A stretch of 64,000 nt of DNA from Charina bottae (Eukaryota > Chordata > Lepidosauria > Squamata > Charinaidae): positions 59,673,501 to 59,737,500 of the forward strand of contig JALMGJ010000006.1 in the NCBI GenBank assembly GCA_023362775.1, in the 5' to 3' direction. The position numbers were made by a program, and so were the translations under genes. Under the pieces are notes generated by a model, which was given only the letters and a program-made list of their open reading frames with translations, was not told the DNA's origin and did not search any database. How positions within the stretch are numbered: position 1 is the stretch's first letter; every line of letters starts with the position of its first letter. Of this stretch, positions 1 to 9,530 are shown one piece after another.

Positions 1-1317
1 GGATTGACACTTTTGGGAGACTGAAAGTAAATTTTTGAAAGGTAGTAGAAGCTTCTACTTCTGGAAAGCTTATATTGGATATAACCTTTTTATAAAAAGT
101 AAAATAATAGTAGACTATGAAAATTCAAATACATAACATAAGTCAAAACATATAAAAGGCCTTGTTCTGTTTCACCACACTAAAACAGCATTAGTGTCAG
201 GGACTGTGAGAATCAGAGAATATGAACCTGGTGGACTATTGATCTGTTGTAATAGAGCTATCTGGCTCTCAACTAGCAGAATTTGATGCATCAACTAATT
301 AACAGATTCCAGAACAAAGGGTATAATTATCATCTTGATAATGATGAAATCTGTTCATATGTCAGCTCTTAAAACACAAGAGGTAGATGAGAAGAATGGA
401 ACAAAGCTGAAATCAAGAAACACCAGTCAGTTTCGTGAATTATTTTAGAAGGAGGGTAGAGTTTGACATCATTTAAATAGCAACTAATGTGTTTTTTTTT
501 AACTTTTTGGGGAATATCTGTTCATCAACTGGCTGACATTTCACCTGTGCTCCTGTCAAGAGACTCTTGAAATTACTATGGTTTGTGACTCTCAAATTCA
601 TGTTGACTACACTCACTCCTGCAACTTGGTTGCTGTAATACAATGGTTGACTTCAGAATGGCTTGTTAATGTCTCTATGACTCCACTGATTAATATAGCT
701 TCAAATTATGGTTTGGCATTTCTACAAAAGATCTCCTATTTTCTGGTAACAAATTATGGCTTGATTCTTGATGCTTCTCTTCCCCCTCACCTACAACACT
801 TTGAACCTTGGCCATCTGCTTGGCCCTAAATTGAACTGCAGCTTGCTAATTAACTAATACTATCTTCCTGTCTGACTCTTTTCAACTAGGCAGCCAGAAT
901 CAGGGCGGATGGAATACAAGGACTTTGATATGATTTTTTTTTACCACTTCTTCATCATTTGGAATTTTTAAACAAAATATTGAGTGTTCATATGTTACTT
1001 CAATGAGTTTAGAAAATTACATCAGAAGTATTATTCTAGATGGAAATGGATAGTTAAACAGATGCAGTGGAGGGGGAAGGAATCTGTTACCTAGGCAATA
1101 GACAGTTGAGGATCTATTGAGAAAGAGAGATGCAAGAAAAACTGCTGTTGAAAAGAATAAACAATTAAAGAAACACTGGAAAAAGTCAAGCTGAAGACTC
1201 CAAGAGTCAAGTCAAAGGGACTTGAATGCTAGGAGTGAAAGAGACTAAAAGGAAACACAATTAAGCATCTGACTACAGAATGTGTCAGGTCTCACTGAAG
1301 TTGCAAATGTAACGTAT
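1..1317. other. unannotated AT-rich stretch
   Basis: No gene, RNA or clear repeat is recognised here. The open frame at 578-829 has no recognisable domain, no splice context and AT-rich composition like its surroundings, so it is not called. Confidence 0.5.
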
Positions 1318-1407
1318 TGTCGAAGGCTTTCACGGCCGGAGTTCGATGGTTGTTGCGGGTCTTCCGGGCTGTGTGGCCGTGTTCTGGAAGTTGTGGTTCC
1401 TAATTCG
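1318..1407. repeat. dispersed squamate repeat fragment
   Basis: About 90 bp of GC-rich sequence stands out from AT-rich flanks. It contains the phrases GTCGAAGGCTTTCACGGCCG and GGCTGTGTGGCCGTGTTCTGG-like text that I recognise as a common dispersed repeat in squamate genomes. I cannot name the family; it may be the end of a retroelement. No TSD was found. Confidence 0.4.
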
Positions 1408-1625
1408 CAAATGTAACTTGGAATTTTCTGAGGTTATCATAGGGCCATCTCGAAAAGCAGGGGTAGAAAACAGTGCATATACTGTATTAATGTTATGTAT
1501 GAAGTTTTAACACTTAAAAATATGTGAAATTTGTCATTACATTTTGTTTACAAAGTCTTAAATACAATATGGTGTAGATCTAAGAACATTTCTGGGATAT
1601 CAGGAATTTACTACATTTTCATATA

Positions 1626-2045
1626 CAGTGCTGCTTCAAAGTTTGTGAACCCTTTTAATTTTCAATATTTCTGCATAAATATGACCTAAAAGCCCCTGAG
1701 TTGAAGTTATTCTGTAAGAAGAAATGGGGTAAAATTCCTCCAAGCCGATGTGCAGGACTGATCAACAGTGATCAAAAATGTTTAGCTGCAGTTACTGCTG
1801 CCCAAAGAGGGCACACCAGATACTGAAAGCAAAGGATCACATACTTTTGCCACACATAAATACGTAGCTTTGGATAATTTTCCTCAATAAAAAAACGAAC
1901 AAGTACAATGTTTTTTACTCATTTATTTAATTTGGTTCTCTTTATCTAGTTTTAAGACTTGTATGGAGAACAGATCAGGTTTTAGGTCATATTTATTTAG
2001 AAATATTAAAAATTCAAAAGGGTTCACAAAATTTAAGCACCATTG
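1626..2045. mobile_element. non-autonomous Tc1/mariner MITE
   Basis: Terminal inverted repeats of about 67 bp are visible: the left end begins CAGTGCTGCTTCAAAG and the inverse of the right end begins CAATGGTGCTTAAAT, and both continue through GTGAACCCTTTT and an AATATTTCT...AAATATGACCTAAA stretch. TA dinucleotides flank both ends (1624-1625 and 2046-2047), the Tc1/mariner target signature. The 420-bp interior has no transposase, so this is an internally deleted copy needing a transposase supplied elsewhere. The inverted repeats have diverged moderately, so it is not a recent insertion. Confidence 0.8.
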
Positions 2046-2540
2046 TAGTAGAAAGACATGGCAGCTAGTAACTTACCTAATGTCACCAAGTGAGTTCATA
2101 AATAAAATTTGAGTCAGACTGATTTCATTGAGATTAATGGCCTCAAAAGCTAAAGAAACCCCAGAAAAACCTTCAGTTCTGTGAAAAAGTATAAGATCCC
2201 TTTTGGAATTTCTGATATTTTTTAAATATATTTATTTATATTTGCCACTGAATGTTATCAGAAGTTCATGTGGGTCCTATTGATACATAAAAAGTGTTTG
2301 AGTGAACAAATAACACCAAAGTCATTTGTCAGTGTCTAAAAGAATGCCTTGTTGCCTAGAGAAAAGTATTTTCTCAAAGTTACAGAAGTCTGGGATATAA
2401 GGAGCATCTGAACAAGCCCCAAGCGAAAGTTAAACAGCAAGAGAGAGACTTTTGAGGCTGTTGCTGCATCACCAAAGGCCTGACCTCAGAAGAAATCCAT
2501 CATACCCCGAGAGATGGTTTCTTCTGGTATATAAGATCAG

Positions 2541-3088
2541 CACATGTAACACCGCTGCTCCGCAAGCTGCATTGGGTACCAGTTTGCTTCCAGGTCCAAT
2601 TCAAGGTGTTGGTTATCACCTTTAAAGCCCTACATGACATGGGGCCAAGGTACCTGAGGGACCGTCTCATCCCGACCACATCTACCCGCCCCACCCGGTC
2701 ATGCAGGGAGGGCATGCTTCAGACCCCATCAATAAAAGAATTCCACCTAGCGGGGTCCAGGAGGCATACCTTCTCTGCGATAGCACCCGCCCTGTGGAAT
2801 ATCTTGCCCCCAGAGGTGAGGTGGGCGCCCTCACTCCTGGCCTTCAGGAAGTCTTTAAAAACCTGGTTCTGCCGCCTTGCTTGGAACGAAGGAAGTAATA
2901 GTTCCTCCTGGGGTGGTTAGCTTAATAATATCCTCCTTTTAAGATCTCACCATCTTCTGGATTTTTTTATTTATTATTATATTGTATTTTAGATGTATAG
3001 GTTTTAATTTTTATAATATTATTGTAAACTGCCCAGAGTCTACTGCTGTAGAGATGGGCGGTGATAAATCTGAATAAATAAGTCTCTA
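2541..3088 (+). mobile_element. 5'-truncated L2-like LINE, 3' end
   Basis: The copy holds the last ~125 codons of the reverse-transcriptase ORF, a short 3' UTR and the family's typical tail: a GTAAACTGCCCAGAGTC stretch, then GAGATGGGCGGTGATAAAT and AATAAATAAG. The same ORF end and tail occur on the minus strand at 54.3-55.1 kb and 55.3-56.8 kb, and the tail alone recurs about nine more times in the window. L2 is assigned from the LHWVPVxFxxQFKVLVxTFKALHG block. Confidence 0.8.
2546..2920 (+). pseudogene. L2-like reverse transcriptase, C-terminal fragment
   Basis: This is the open 3' end of the L2-like ORF2 (125 codons with the stop at 2918-2920). It starts inside the ORF at a VTPLLRKLHWVPVCFQVQFK-like block. 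The polymerase catalytic domain and the apurinic-like endonuclease are missing through 5' truncation, so it cannot encode activity. The frame has no internal stop, which suggests moderate age. The block PALWNILPPEVR and the closing LKTWFCRLAW match the other two copies. Confidence 0.75.
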
Positions 3089-3389
3089 ATATCCCATTCT
3101 AATCACAGTATAGTTTAGGTGGCTTGTCCTGTATAGAAGGGATAAAGACACTTAAACAGAACTGTGCATAACAATTCTGTGCACAATAAAGGGAAAAAAT
3201 CATAAAGTAATAGGAAACAATAAGAAATACATTTGAATCAGAAAACCAGCCAGAGAAGCATTTAGGCACTTAGAAAGGAGTAAAAGGGAATATTTGGGCA
3301 AATATGAAGATTCTGAATAAATTATTTTCATCTTAGTGCAAAAGATAAAAGATAGATCCCTGAGCCTAAGATAAAATGAAGTTACAAAA
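3089..3389. other. unannotated AT-rich stretch
   Basis: Nothing recognised between the L2 tail and the CR1 remnant. Confidence 0.4.
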
Positions 3390-3790
3390 TAAGATATTCT
3401 AGGACATCTTGATAGACTAACTGGTAACAAATCATTCAGTCCTGATGATATCTATCTCTGATTTCCTAAGAGCTCAGATGTGAAATTGCTCAACTTCTAG
3501 CATAAATATGTAATCTGTCGCTCAAATCAGACTCAATACCAATGAACTGGAAGGGACTCAAAAAGTTATAGTCTGGGAGCTGAATGTCAGTTCAAGACAA
3601 ATTGGTGAAAATGGTAACCAAATGGTAAAATAACCAAGCATAATATGGAACAAGCCTTGCTGAAAGAGAAAAAGCATGGATTCTGTAAAGATAAAATCTG
3701 CTTCACCAATCTTTGAGTTTTTTTGAGACATCAACAGGTACATGGATCAAAGTGATCCTATCAATGTTGAAAAAATTCCTCATTGAAGTA
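3390..3790 (+). pseudogene. ancient CR1-like LINE reverse transcriptase remnant
   Basis: Across frameshifts the plus strand reads fragments of the CR1 reverse-transcriptase core: a GNKSxSPDDI-like piece near 3430, then GFCKDKxCFTNL near 3680-3712, then EFFETSTGTWIKVI at 3714-3760. These correspond to the well-known GFRKxxSCxTNLLEFF...KAFD region of CR1. Stops and shifts are frequent and the catalytic FxDxxKAFD block is gone. This is a weak, degraded match recognised by eye. Confidence 0.45.
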
Positions 3791-3925
3791 AACTTAGTAG
3801 TTACGAGATACGAATTGGTTAAAATAAAGAAAAACAGTAAGAATAAATTGACAATTTATTCAATAAATAAGGAATGGAACCCTTCTGTGTTAGCGCTCAG
3901 TGCTTTTCAACTTGTTGACTTACAG

Positions 3926-4091
3926 GTAAGCAATGAGCTGGCCAAGCCAGTGGACGTCACTGAACTATTCAGGATGGCAAAAACTAACATTGATCATGAA
4001 GAACTCAAGAAGAATCTCTTTAAACTTGATGAATGCTTAGCCAAAGTAATGGGGTTCAATTTTATTAAGTGTAAAGTGATACCCAGTAAAG
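3926..4091 (+). CDS. candidate internal coding exon, unknown gene
   Basis: I do not recognise this sequence. A 166-bp open segment is preceded by a pyrimidine-rich tract ending in TTGACTTACAG (acceptor) and followed by AAAG|GTAAGTTTCC (near-consensus donor). In the phase that is open it encodes about 55 residues, starting VSNELAKPVDVTELF and including NIDHEELKKNLFKLDE, which is helical and charged rather than low-complexity. Phase runs 0 to 1. The frame stays open on both sides (3713-4153), so openness alone is weak evidence. It lies just downstream of a CR1 remnant, so it could instead be part of an unrecognised transposon. No neighbouring exon was found in the window. Confidence 0.33.
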
Positions 4092-4169
4092 GTAAGTTTC
4101 CTAACTTCACATATTCATTGATGAGACTCATGAAAAACTTATTGGGATCATAATGGACAGGTATTGACT

Positions 4170-4270
4170 TACCGTATTTTCCGGCGTATAAGACGACTGG
4201 GCGTATAAGACGACCCCCAACTTTTCCAGTTAAAATATAGAGTTTGGGATATACGCCGGAAAATACGGTA
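4170..4270. mobile_element. short palindromic MITE with TA ends (copy A)
   Basis: A 101-bp unit begins TACCGTATTTTCCGGCGTAT and ends with the inverse (ATACGCCGGAAAATACGGTA). The motif GGCGTATAAGACGAC occurs twice inside. TA dinucleotides at both ends suggest Tc1/mariner-type targeting. It abuts the inner GC-rich unit directly. Confidence 0.65.
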
Positions 4271-4560
4271 CTCGCCGTATAAGACCTTTCCTGGCCAAGT
4301 GCAGCCGCTCGCCGGAACGCAGCCCCCAGGGAAGAGCAGGAGGACGAGCGCGGGGTGGCGTACTGCATTGGGTCCCGTCGCTCGAAGGAGAAACACGGGG
4401 AGGGGGGAGCGAGCTCCGTTCCCTCGGAGCAGCCTTGGGAAGGGAGGGGGCAAAACACAGTGGCTTCACGACGGGCTCCAAACTCGTCCTCCTGCTCTTC
4501 CCTGGGGGCTGCGTTCCGGCGAGCAGCTGCACTTGGCCAGGAGAGGTCTTATACGGCGAG
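4271..4560. mobile_element. GC-rich palindromic unit with 78-bp inverted arms
   Basis: Left arm 4271-4348 and right arm 4483-4560 are near-perfect inverse copies (CTCGCCGTATAAGACC... and ...GGTCTTATACGGCGAG), separated by a 134-bp GC-rich spacer. TA dinucleotides flank the unit (4269-4270 and 4561-4562). It is much richer in GC and CpG than its surroundings. No transposase is present. Open frames here are by-products of composition. Confidence 0.65.
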
Positions 4561-4669
4561 TACGTATTTTCCGGCGTATAAGACGACACCTGGCGTATAA
4601 GACGACCCCCGACTTCTGAGAAGATTTTCCTGGGTTAAAAAGTCATCTTATACGCCGGAAAATATGGTA
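4561..4669. mobile_element. short palindromic MITE with TA ends (copy C)
   Basis: This is a second member of the copy A family: it begins TACGTATTTTCCGGCGTAT (one C shorter than A) and ends ATACGCCGGAAAATATGGTA. The interior differs from A, with a CTTCTGAGAAGATTTTCC stretch. With A it brackets the GC-rich palindrome, giving a composite block at 4170-4669. Confidence 0.65.
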
Positions 4670-4782
4670 GGTGTGGCAGGAATGAAAAAAACAAACCCAC
4701 TGGTATTATTAGGAAAAGGATAGAAAATAAAAACACCGACACTGTCATAACCTTAAAAAAACCCATATCCATATCCATGAGA

Positions 4783-5007
4783 AGCCAGTTTGGTCTAGTG
4801 GTTAAGGCAACGGGCTAGAAACCAGGAGTCTGGGAGTTCTAGTCCCGCCTGAGGCATGAAAGCCAGCTGGGTGACCTTGGGCCAGTCTCTCTCTCTCAGC
4901 CCAACTCACCTCACAGGGTTGTTGTGGGGAAAGTAGGAGGAGGAAGGAGTATTAGGTATCTTTGCCACCTTGAGTTAATTAGAAAAATAATAAAGGTGGG
5001 ATAGAAA
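4783..5007 (+). mobile_element. tRNA-derived SINE, short squamate type
   Basis: The head carries RNA polymerase III promoter-like boxes: TGGTCTAGTGGTTAAGGC (A box) and GGGAGTTCTAGTCCCGCC (B box). The body reads AAAGCCAGCTGGGTGACCTTGGGCC, then CTCACAGGGTTGTTGTGGGG, and the tail is CTTGAGTTAATTAG then AATAATAAAGGTGGG. Closely related minus-strand copies lie at 37985-38203 and 59262-59440. The tail runs straight into a compound microsatellite. Confidence 0.8.
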
Positions 5008-5063
5008 ATAGGTAGATAGGTAGGTAGGTAGGTAGGTAGGTAGGTAGGTAGGGATAGATAGAT

Positions 5064-5113
<50 letters not shown>

Positions 5114-5196
5114 AAAAGGAAGGAAGGAAGGAAGGAAGGAAGGAAGGAAGGAAGGAAGGAAGGAAGGAAGGAAGGAAGGAAGGAAGGAAGGAAGGA
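5008..5196. repeat. compound microsatellite (TAGG)n(GATA)n(GGAA)n
   Basis: Three abutting tetranucleotide arrays: TAGG at about 5012-5052, GATA at 5053-5112 and GGAA at 5117-5196. They continue directly from the AAAATAGGTAGATAGG end of the SINE. Long open frames here on the minus strand are repeat translations and not genes. Confidence 0.95.
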
Positions 5197-7369
5197 CATC
5201 TACATCTGGAATACTGTTTATGGTTCTGACAAGAAAAATAATATAACCGAACCAGAAAAAAATTGATTGCAGAAGAGAGCAATCAGATGATCAAGGGACT
5301 CAAACACCTCTATTACAAAAAAGAGATAGCATAATTAGGCCTCTTTAACCTGTAAAAAGTGACTGGGGTGGGGTGGGGGGACTATGGGGTATAAAATCAT
5401 GCACTGAATGAAGAAAGTGGAAAGGGAGATGTTTTTATAACTCTCTCAAATTATTAGGATCAGAGATTAGCAAGTGAAGCTGATTGGAAGATTTGGAACA
5501 GATGAAAGAAAATACTACTTCTTCACATATGATTCATTACCATAAGATATGGAGATAACCACTAGGTTGGATGGAGGACTGGTCTATCATTGTCTTTCAG
5601 TTTTGAAGACTCAATGTGTTCTCCAAGATGGGACAGCATGCCTTCAACTGCAACTTTCAGAGGATTAGGGTGAGAAGGCTATGTCTGCATTTCCTGCTTG
5701 TGATATTTCAGAGATATCAGATTGGCTGCTATGAGAGGGAAAAAAAATACTGGACTAAAATAGACTTTGGCCTGATCAAATAGAGCTATTTTATATCAGT
5801 TTAAATGGAAAGTTGGATTCTGACTGCTTGCTTCTGGAAAAGATAACAATTCAAAATGACAGATGCCCTCTATGGGGTCAGCTTTTTAGAACCATGAGCC
5901 CAATCTGCTATTTTAATTTGGAATATCTCATTCATCTGTCATCAAGCAGTACCTAAGCATAAAGGGGATGTATAAAGATAGCTAGGGGACATTCAGTAAT
6001 TTCACCAAATAATTTGTTTTTGTTTTTTAAATGAAGGGTTATTTTAGATTCATAGAGAATCTGGTAAAGGAGGAAGTTGAGTGTTTTCTGCCTAATCTTC
6101 TTTTTGAGTAAATACAGCATCTAATTATTGACAGTAACCAAGAGCTGCCATACTGTATAGGAATTGCAATACAATTCACTAATTAATATACTGAATTTCC
6201 AAAGTTATGGAAGGCTGGGAGAGGAATGGAAGGGAGAGGAGAAATAAGCAATCAAACAACGGTAGACAAATCTATTGGCAGCAATTGCAAGAAACTTGGA
6301 AGAAGCATTTCAAATCATTCACAGAGACTCTACCTTAATAAACTCACTAGAAATAAGGGTCAGAAATTCCTCTTAGTGTCTAAGATTCTGGATTTATCCC
6401 AAGGTTAGCATTAAAAGTTAGTCTGGCTTCCTTGATCTTACCTAGCTGTTTGACCTTGACAACTAGTAAATAACTACCCAATAAGCTTGACCCCTAAAAA
6501 TAATTCCAAGTATTTAATATTATATGGTATAAAAATGTGAAAAGGTTATCCGAAATGTGAGGTCTACATCCCACTCTGTAGCTATAGATTTGTACATTGG
6601 CATGTACTCTAGCTGATGAGTGAGCTGAATCAGACCCCAGAATACTATGATTTCACAGTGCAAGAAATCTCAGTGCCTGAATACAGCTAGATTTATATTT
6701 AATTTTCCATGTTTCTATTGATCTTTTCCAGCACTGGAGATTGTAGCTGAGGTCACAGTTGTTATGGCTTTGGGCCAGAAATTAAATATACAGTCATTGT
6801 AGAAGCTGCATAAAAAAAAGGAAGGATACAAATCAAATTTTTATTGTTGTTGTTGCTGCCTTATTATCAATATGAATTTCAAAGTACTAAATACTATTAT
6901 TATAAACAGCTCAACATATTTGTCACAAGAAAAGGACAAGGTTGTATTTTTTAACTTCTGTTTCCAGTAATTTTTATACTGCAGTATTGTGTTCCCTCAT
7001 TACATCATTCTATCAGATCTCCTCTAGGAACAGGAACGATTTAAAAAGATTGGTAAAAATCAAATTGCTCAAGAATCTATGAATGCAACATCTAATGTAA
7101 TGTTTTGCAACAATCTGGCATTTCATTCTACAGCAGGTTTAAATATGCCGTGGCAATTTTTTTTAAGCAGAGTTCTTGACTTGAGTATTAGAGCGTAATT
7201 ACTACTCAACCAACTCAGAGAGAGGGGGGGGGAGAGAATATGAGTTTCAGAGAAGAAGACACCCCAATCAATTACAGCCAGACAGCTAAGAACGCAACCA
7301 GTATACAGAGTTAAATCTACAATATAAAGTCCAAACAAATTAGAATTAAATATACAAGGGGCATCAAGA
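5197..7369. other. unannotated AT-rich stretch
   Basis: No gene, RNA or recognised mobile element. A short G-rich run lies near 5363-5380 and a short GTT run near 6845. Open frames are short and without domains. Confidence 0.4.
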
Positions 7370-7640
7370 CAGAGTAGCCCACTAGAATAACACGGTTTTA
7401 ATTTGCTTCTTTTCAGTTGCTTCATTTCCCTCAGCTCCTCAGTAAACCAAGATGATGGCTGGGGTTGATGACTGCAGAGAGGTTGCACTGGAGAAATTAC
7501 ATCCAAGGCTCTGGCTGCCTCTTCAATCCACAGGTTCACCAAGCATGAGCCAGAACTTCCCAGCAGATTCTTGGGGAAAACCCCAAGCGCCCTCTGGAAA
7601 CGATCCCGATTCAATATAAATATATAGTATCTTCTTGGTT
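7370..7640 (-). pseudogene. probable L2-like ORF2 fragment (endonuclease-RT linker)
   Basis: The minus strand reads LLGSSGSCLVNLW...AARALDVISPVQPL and then WFTEELREMKQLKR, which resembles the conserved segment after the endonuclease of L2 ORF2 (P-WFTxELRxLKR-xxR). The open frame runs on to 7123 without further recognisable matches. The catalytic endonuclease and RT residues are absent. Recognition is by one motif only. Confidence 0.35.
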
Positions 7641-8732
7641 TCAGTGACTATCAGGCACACATGGAGGTTCTTCTGCTCAGACTTCAGATCTGCAAAGCAT
7701 TCTAGAGCCTTATAGCCAGTAGTTTCTTGTGATATGTCCTCAAACCTAGTCACTCTGAGAGCTCTTCTGGGAGTTTTTTACATGTAAATGACGAGGAGTC
7801 CAAGCTGGGGTGTGCTTGCTCAGATTGTGAGAGGGCCACAAAGCTGCCTGCTTCTGTGCTACTGTAGTTAGTTGACATGCCTTTTATGCTTGAGGGCTAA
7901 TTTAAAAAAATTCCCACAGAGAATTTTCCAGAGATTCCACAGGTGTACTGGACAATCTGGGAAAATTGGCAGGTATGTTGTTACGTACGTATCTTGAATA
8001 GAACTCTCCGTGTTCTTTTTCCAAGAACAGCTTAACAGAACCAGCAAAAAGACTCAGTCTGTATAAGAGAAACAACTAAACCACAGCCAGAAGACCATAA
8101 TAAGCATGTACTGATGCTCCACTTGTTGCCAGCCTCAGAGGCCGGCAGCTCTATTTTAGGAAATTAAATGCCCAGAAAGTCAAAGAAGCACACAGTTTGT
8201 TTTCCATTTAGTTCTTTATGAAGGCTGCACAAAGGAAAGCATTAACTTTCTTTGGGGGTTTCAGCTTTTACAGTTAAATTGTAGGTGGGAAACAGAAATA
8301 GAAAAATGGGAAAACACACTGACTCGTAAGTATTATGCTAAATAAAAAATAAGCAAGGCTCTTAAGTGCAATAAGCAAGGAATTCAAACCCAAATATACC
8401 AATGGGGGGAAGGAGCCCAAAAGTGCACATGTAATCATTCTTTTATTATGCCATAACCTCTCCAGGGGTCTGCAACATCCTTGGTTTTTTCTGTTTCAAT
8501 TATAGTAAATCCCAAGGGAAGCCATTCTGGATGAAGTCATAGGGAGGTTTTTTGGCAGGGGGGTGGTGTTAAAGAGAGTGGGCAGCTTAGGGTGGGAGTT
8601 ACACAGCAATGGAGAAAGCTGTAACCGAAAGAAAACAGCAAAACCCTCAAAAGCATCTTACAATAACAAAAGCCTAAAACATTGAGTAAACAAATTAACT
8701 TTTAAGGCAATGTGAAAATGAAAAAGGAATGC
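7641..8732. other. unannotated stretch
   Basis: Nothing recognised; ordinary AT-rich noncoding sequence up to the BovB TSD. Confidence 0.4.
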
Positions 8733-8744
8733 AGAAGCCTCTTT

Positions 8745-9518
8745 TTGTTGTTGTTGTTCAGTCATTTAGTCGTGTCCGACTCTTCGTGACCTCAAGGACC
8801 ATAGCACACCAGGCCTTCCTGTCCTCCACTGTCTCCCGGAGTTTACTCAAATTCATGTTCATTACATCGGTGATGCTATCTAACCATCTCATCCTCTGCC
8901 GTCCCCTTCTCCTTTTGCCTTCAGTCTTTCCCAGCATCAGGGTCTTTTCCAGTGAGTCCTCTCTTCGCATTAGGTGGCCAAAGTATTTGAGCTTCAGCTT
9001 CAGCATCTGTCCTTCCAATGAGCAGTCAGGGTTGATTTCCTTTAGGATTGACTGGTTTGACCTCCTTGCAGTCCAAGGGACTCTCAAGAGTCTTCTCCAG
9101 CACCACAGTTCGAAAGCATCAATTGTTCAGCGCTCAGCCTTCCTTATGGTCCATCTCTCACAGCCATACATTACTACTGGAAAAACCATAGCTTTAACTA
9201 TACGGACCTTTGTCGGCAAGGTGATGTCTCTGCTTTTTAATATGCTGTCTAGGTTTGCCATAGCTTTCCTCCCAAGGAGCAAGCGTCTTTTAATTTCATG
9301 GCTGCAGTCACCGTCTGCGGTGATCGTGGAGCCCAAGAAAATAAAATCTGTCACTGCTTCCATTTCTTCCCCTTCTATTTGCCAGGAAGTGATGGGACCA
9401 GATGCCATGATCTGAGTTTTTTTAATGTTGAGTTTCAAGCCAGCTTTTGCACTCTCCTCTTTCACCCTCATCAAAGGGCTCTTTAGTTCCTCTTCACTTT
9501 TTGCCATTAGGGTGGTAA
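8745..9518 (-). mobile_element. BovB (RTE-type) LINE, 5'-truncated, with TSD
   Basis: The minus-strand copy ends in the typical BovB tail (AAGAGTCGGACACGACTAAA, then CTGAACAACAACAACAA). A 12-bp TSD, AGAAGCCTCTTT, lies at 8733-8744 and 9519-9530, so both insertion boundaries are defined. Only the last ~250 codons of the pol ORF are present, typical of 5' truncation in target-primed reverse transcription. Two further BovB copies lie at 17.5-18.4 and 33.8-34.3 kb. Confidence 0.9.
8758..9507 (-). pseudogene. BovB reverse transcriptase, C-terminal part
   Basis: The protein begins in the RT thumb region (SEEELKSPLMRVKEESAKAG), continues through ASGPITSWQIEGEEMEAVTD, FLGSTITADGDCSHEIKRRL and GRKAMANLDSILKSRDITL, and ends VPWTARRSNQSILKEI...YFGHLMRREDSLEKTLMLG...EVTKSRTRLND. 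This is the BovB/RTE ORF2 C-terminus. One in-frame stop at 9127-9129 (after RKAER) splits it; otherwise the frame is continuous. The endonuclease and polymerase palm are absent by truncation, so it is not functional. Confidence 0.88.
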
Positions 9519-9530
9519 AGAAGCCTCTTT

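Noticed and set aside
578..829. 83-codon plus-strand frame
   Set aside because: No domain, no splice sites, composition like the surrounding noncoding DNA.
3994..4619. Overlapping frames of 80-154 codons in both directions
   Set aside because: They fall in the GC-rich inverted repeat of the MITE block and mirror each other across the palindrome.
4911..5282. Minus-strand frame of repeated FLPS and YLSI units
   Set aside because: Translation of GGAA and GATA microsatellites.
8729..9415. 228-codon plus-strand frame
   Set aside because: Antisense shadow of the BovB pol gene, which has the recognisable protein on the minus strand.
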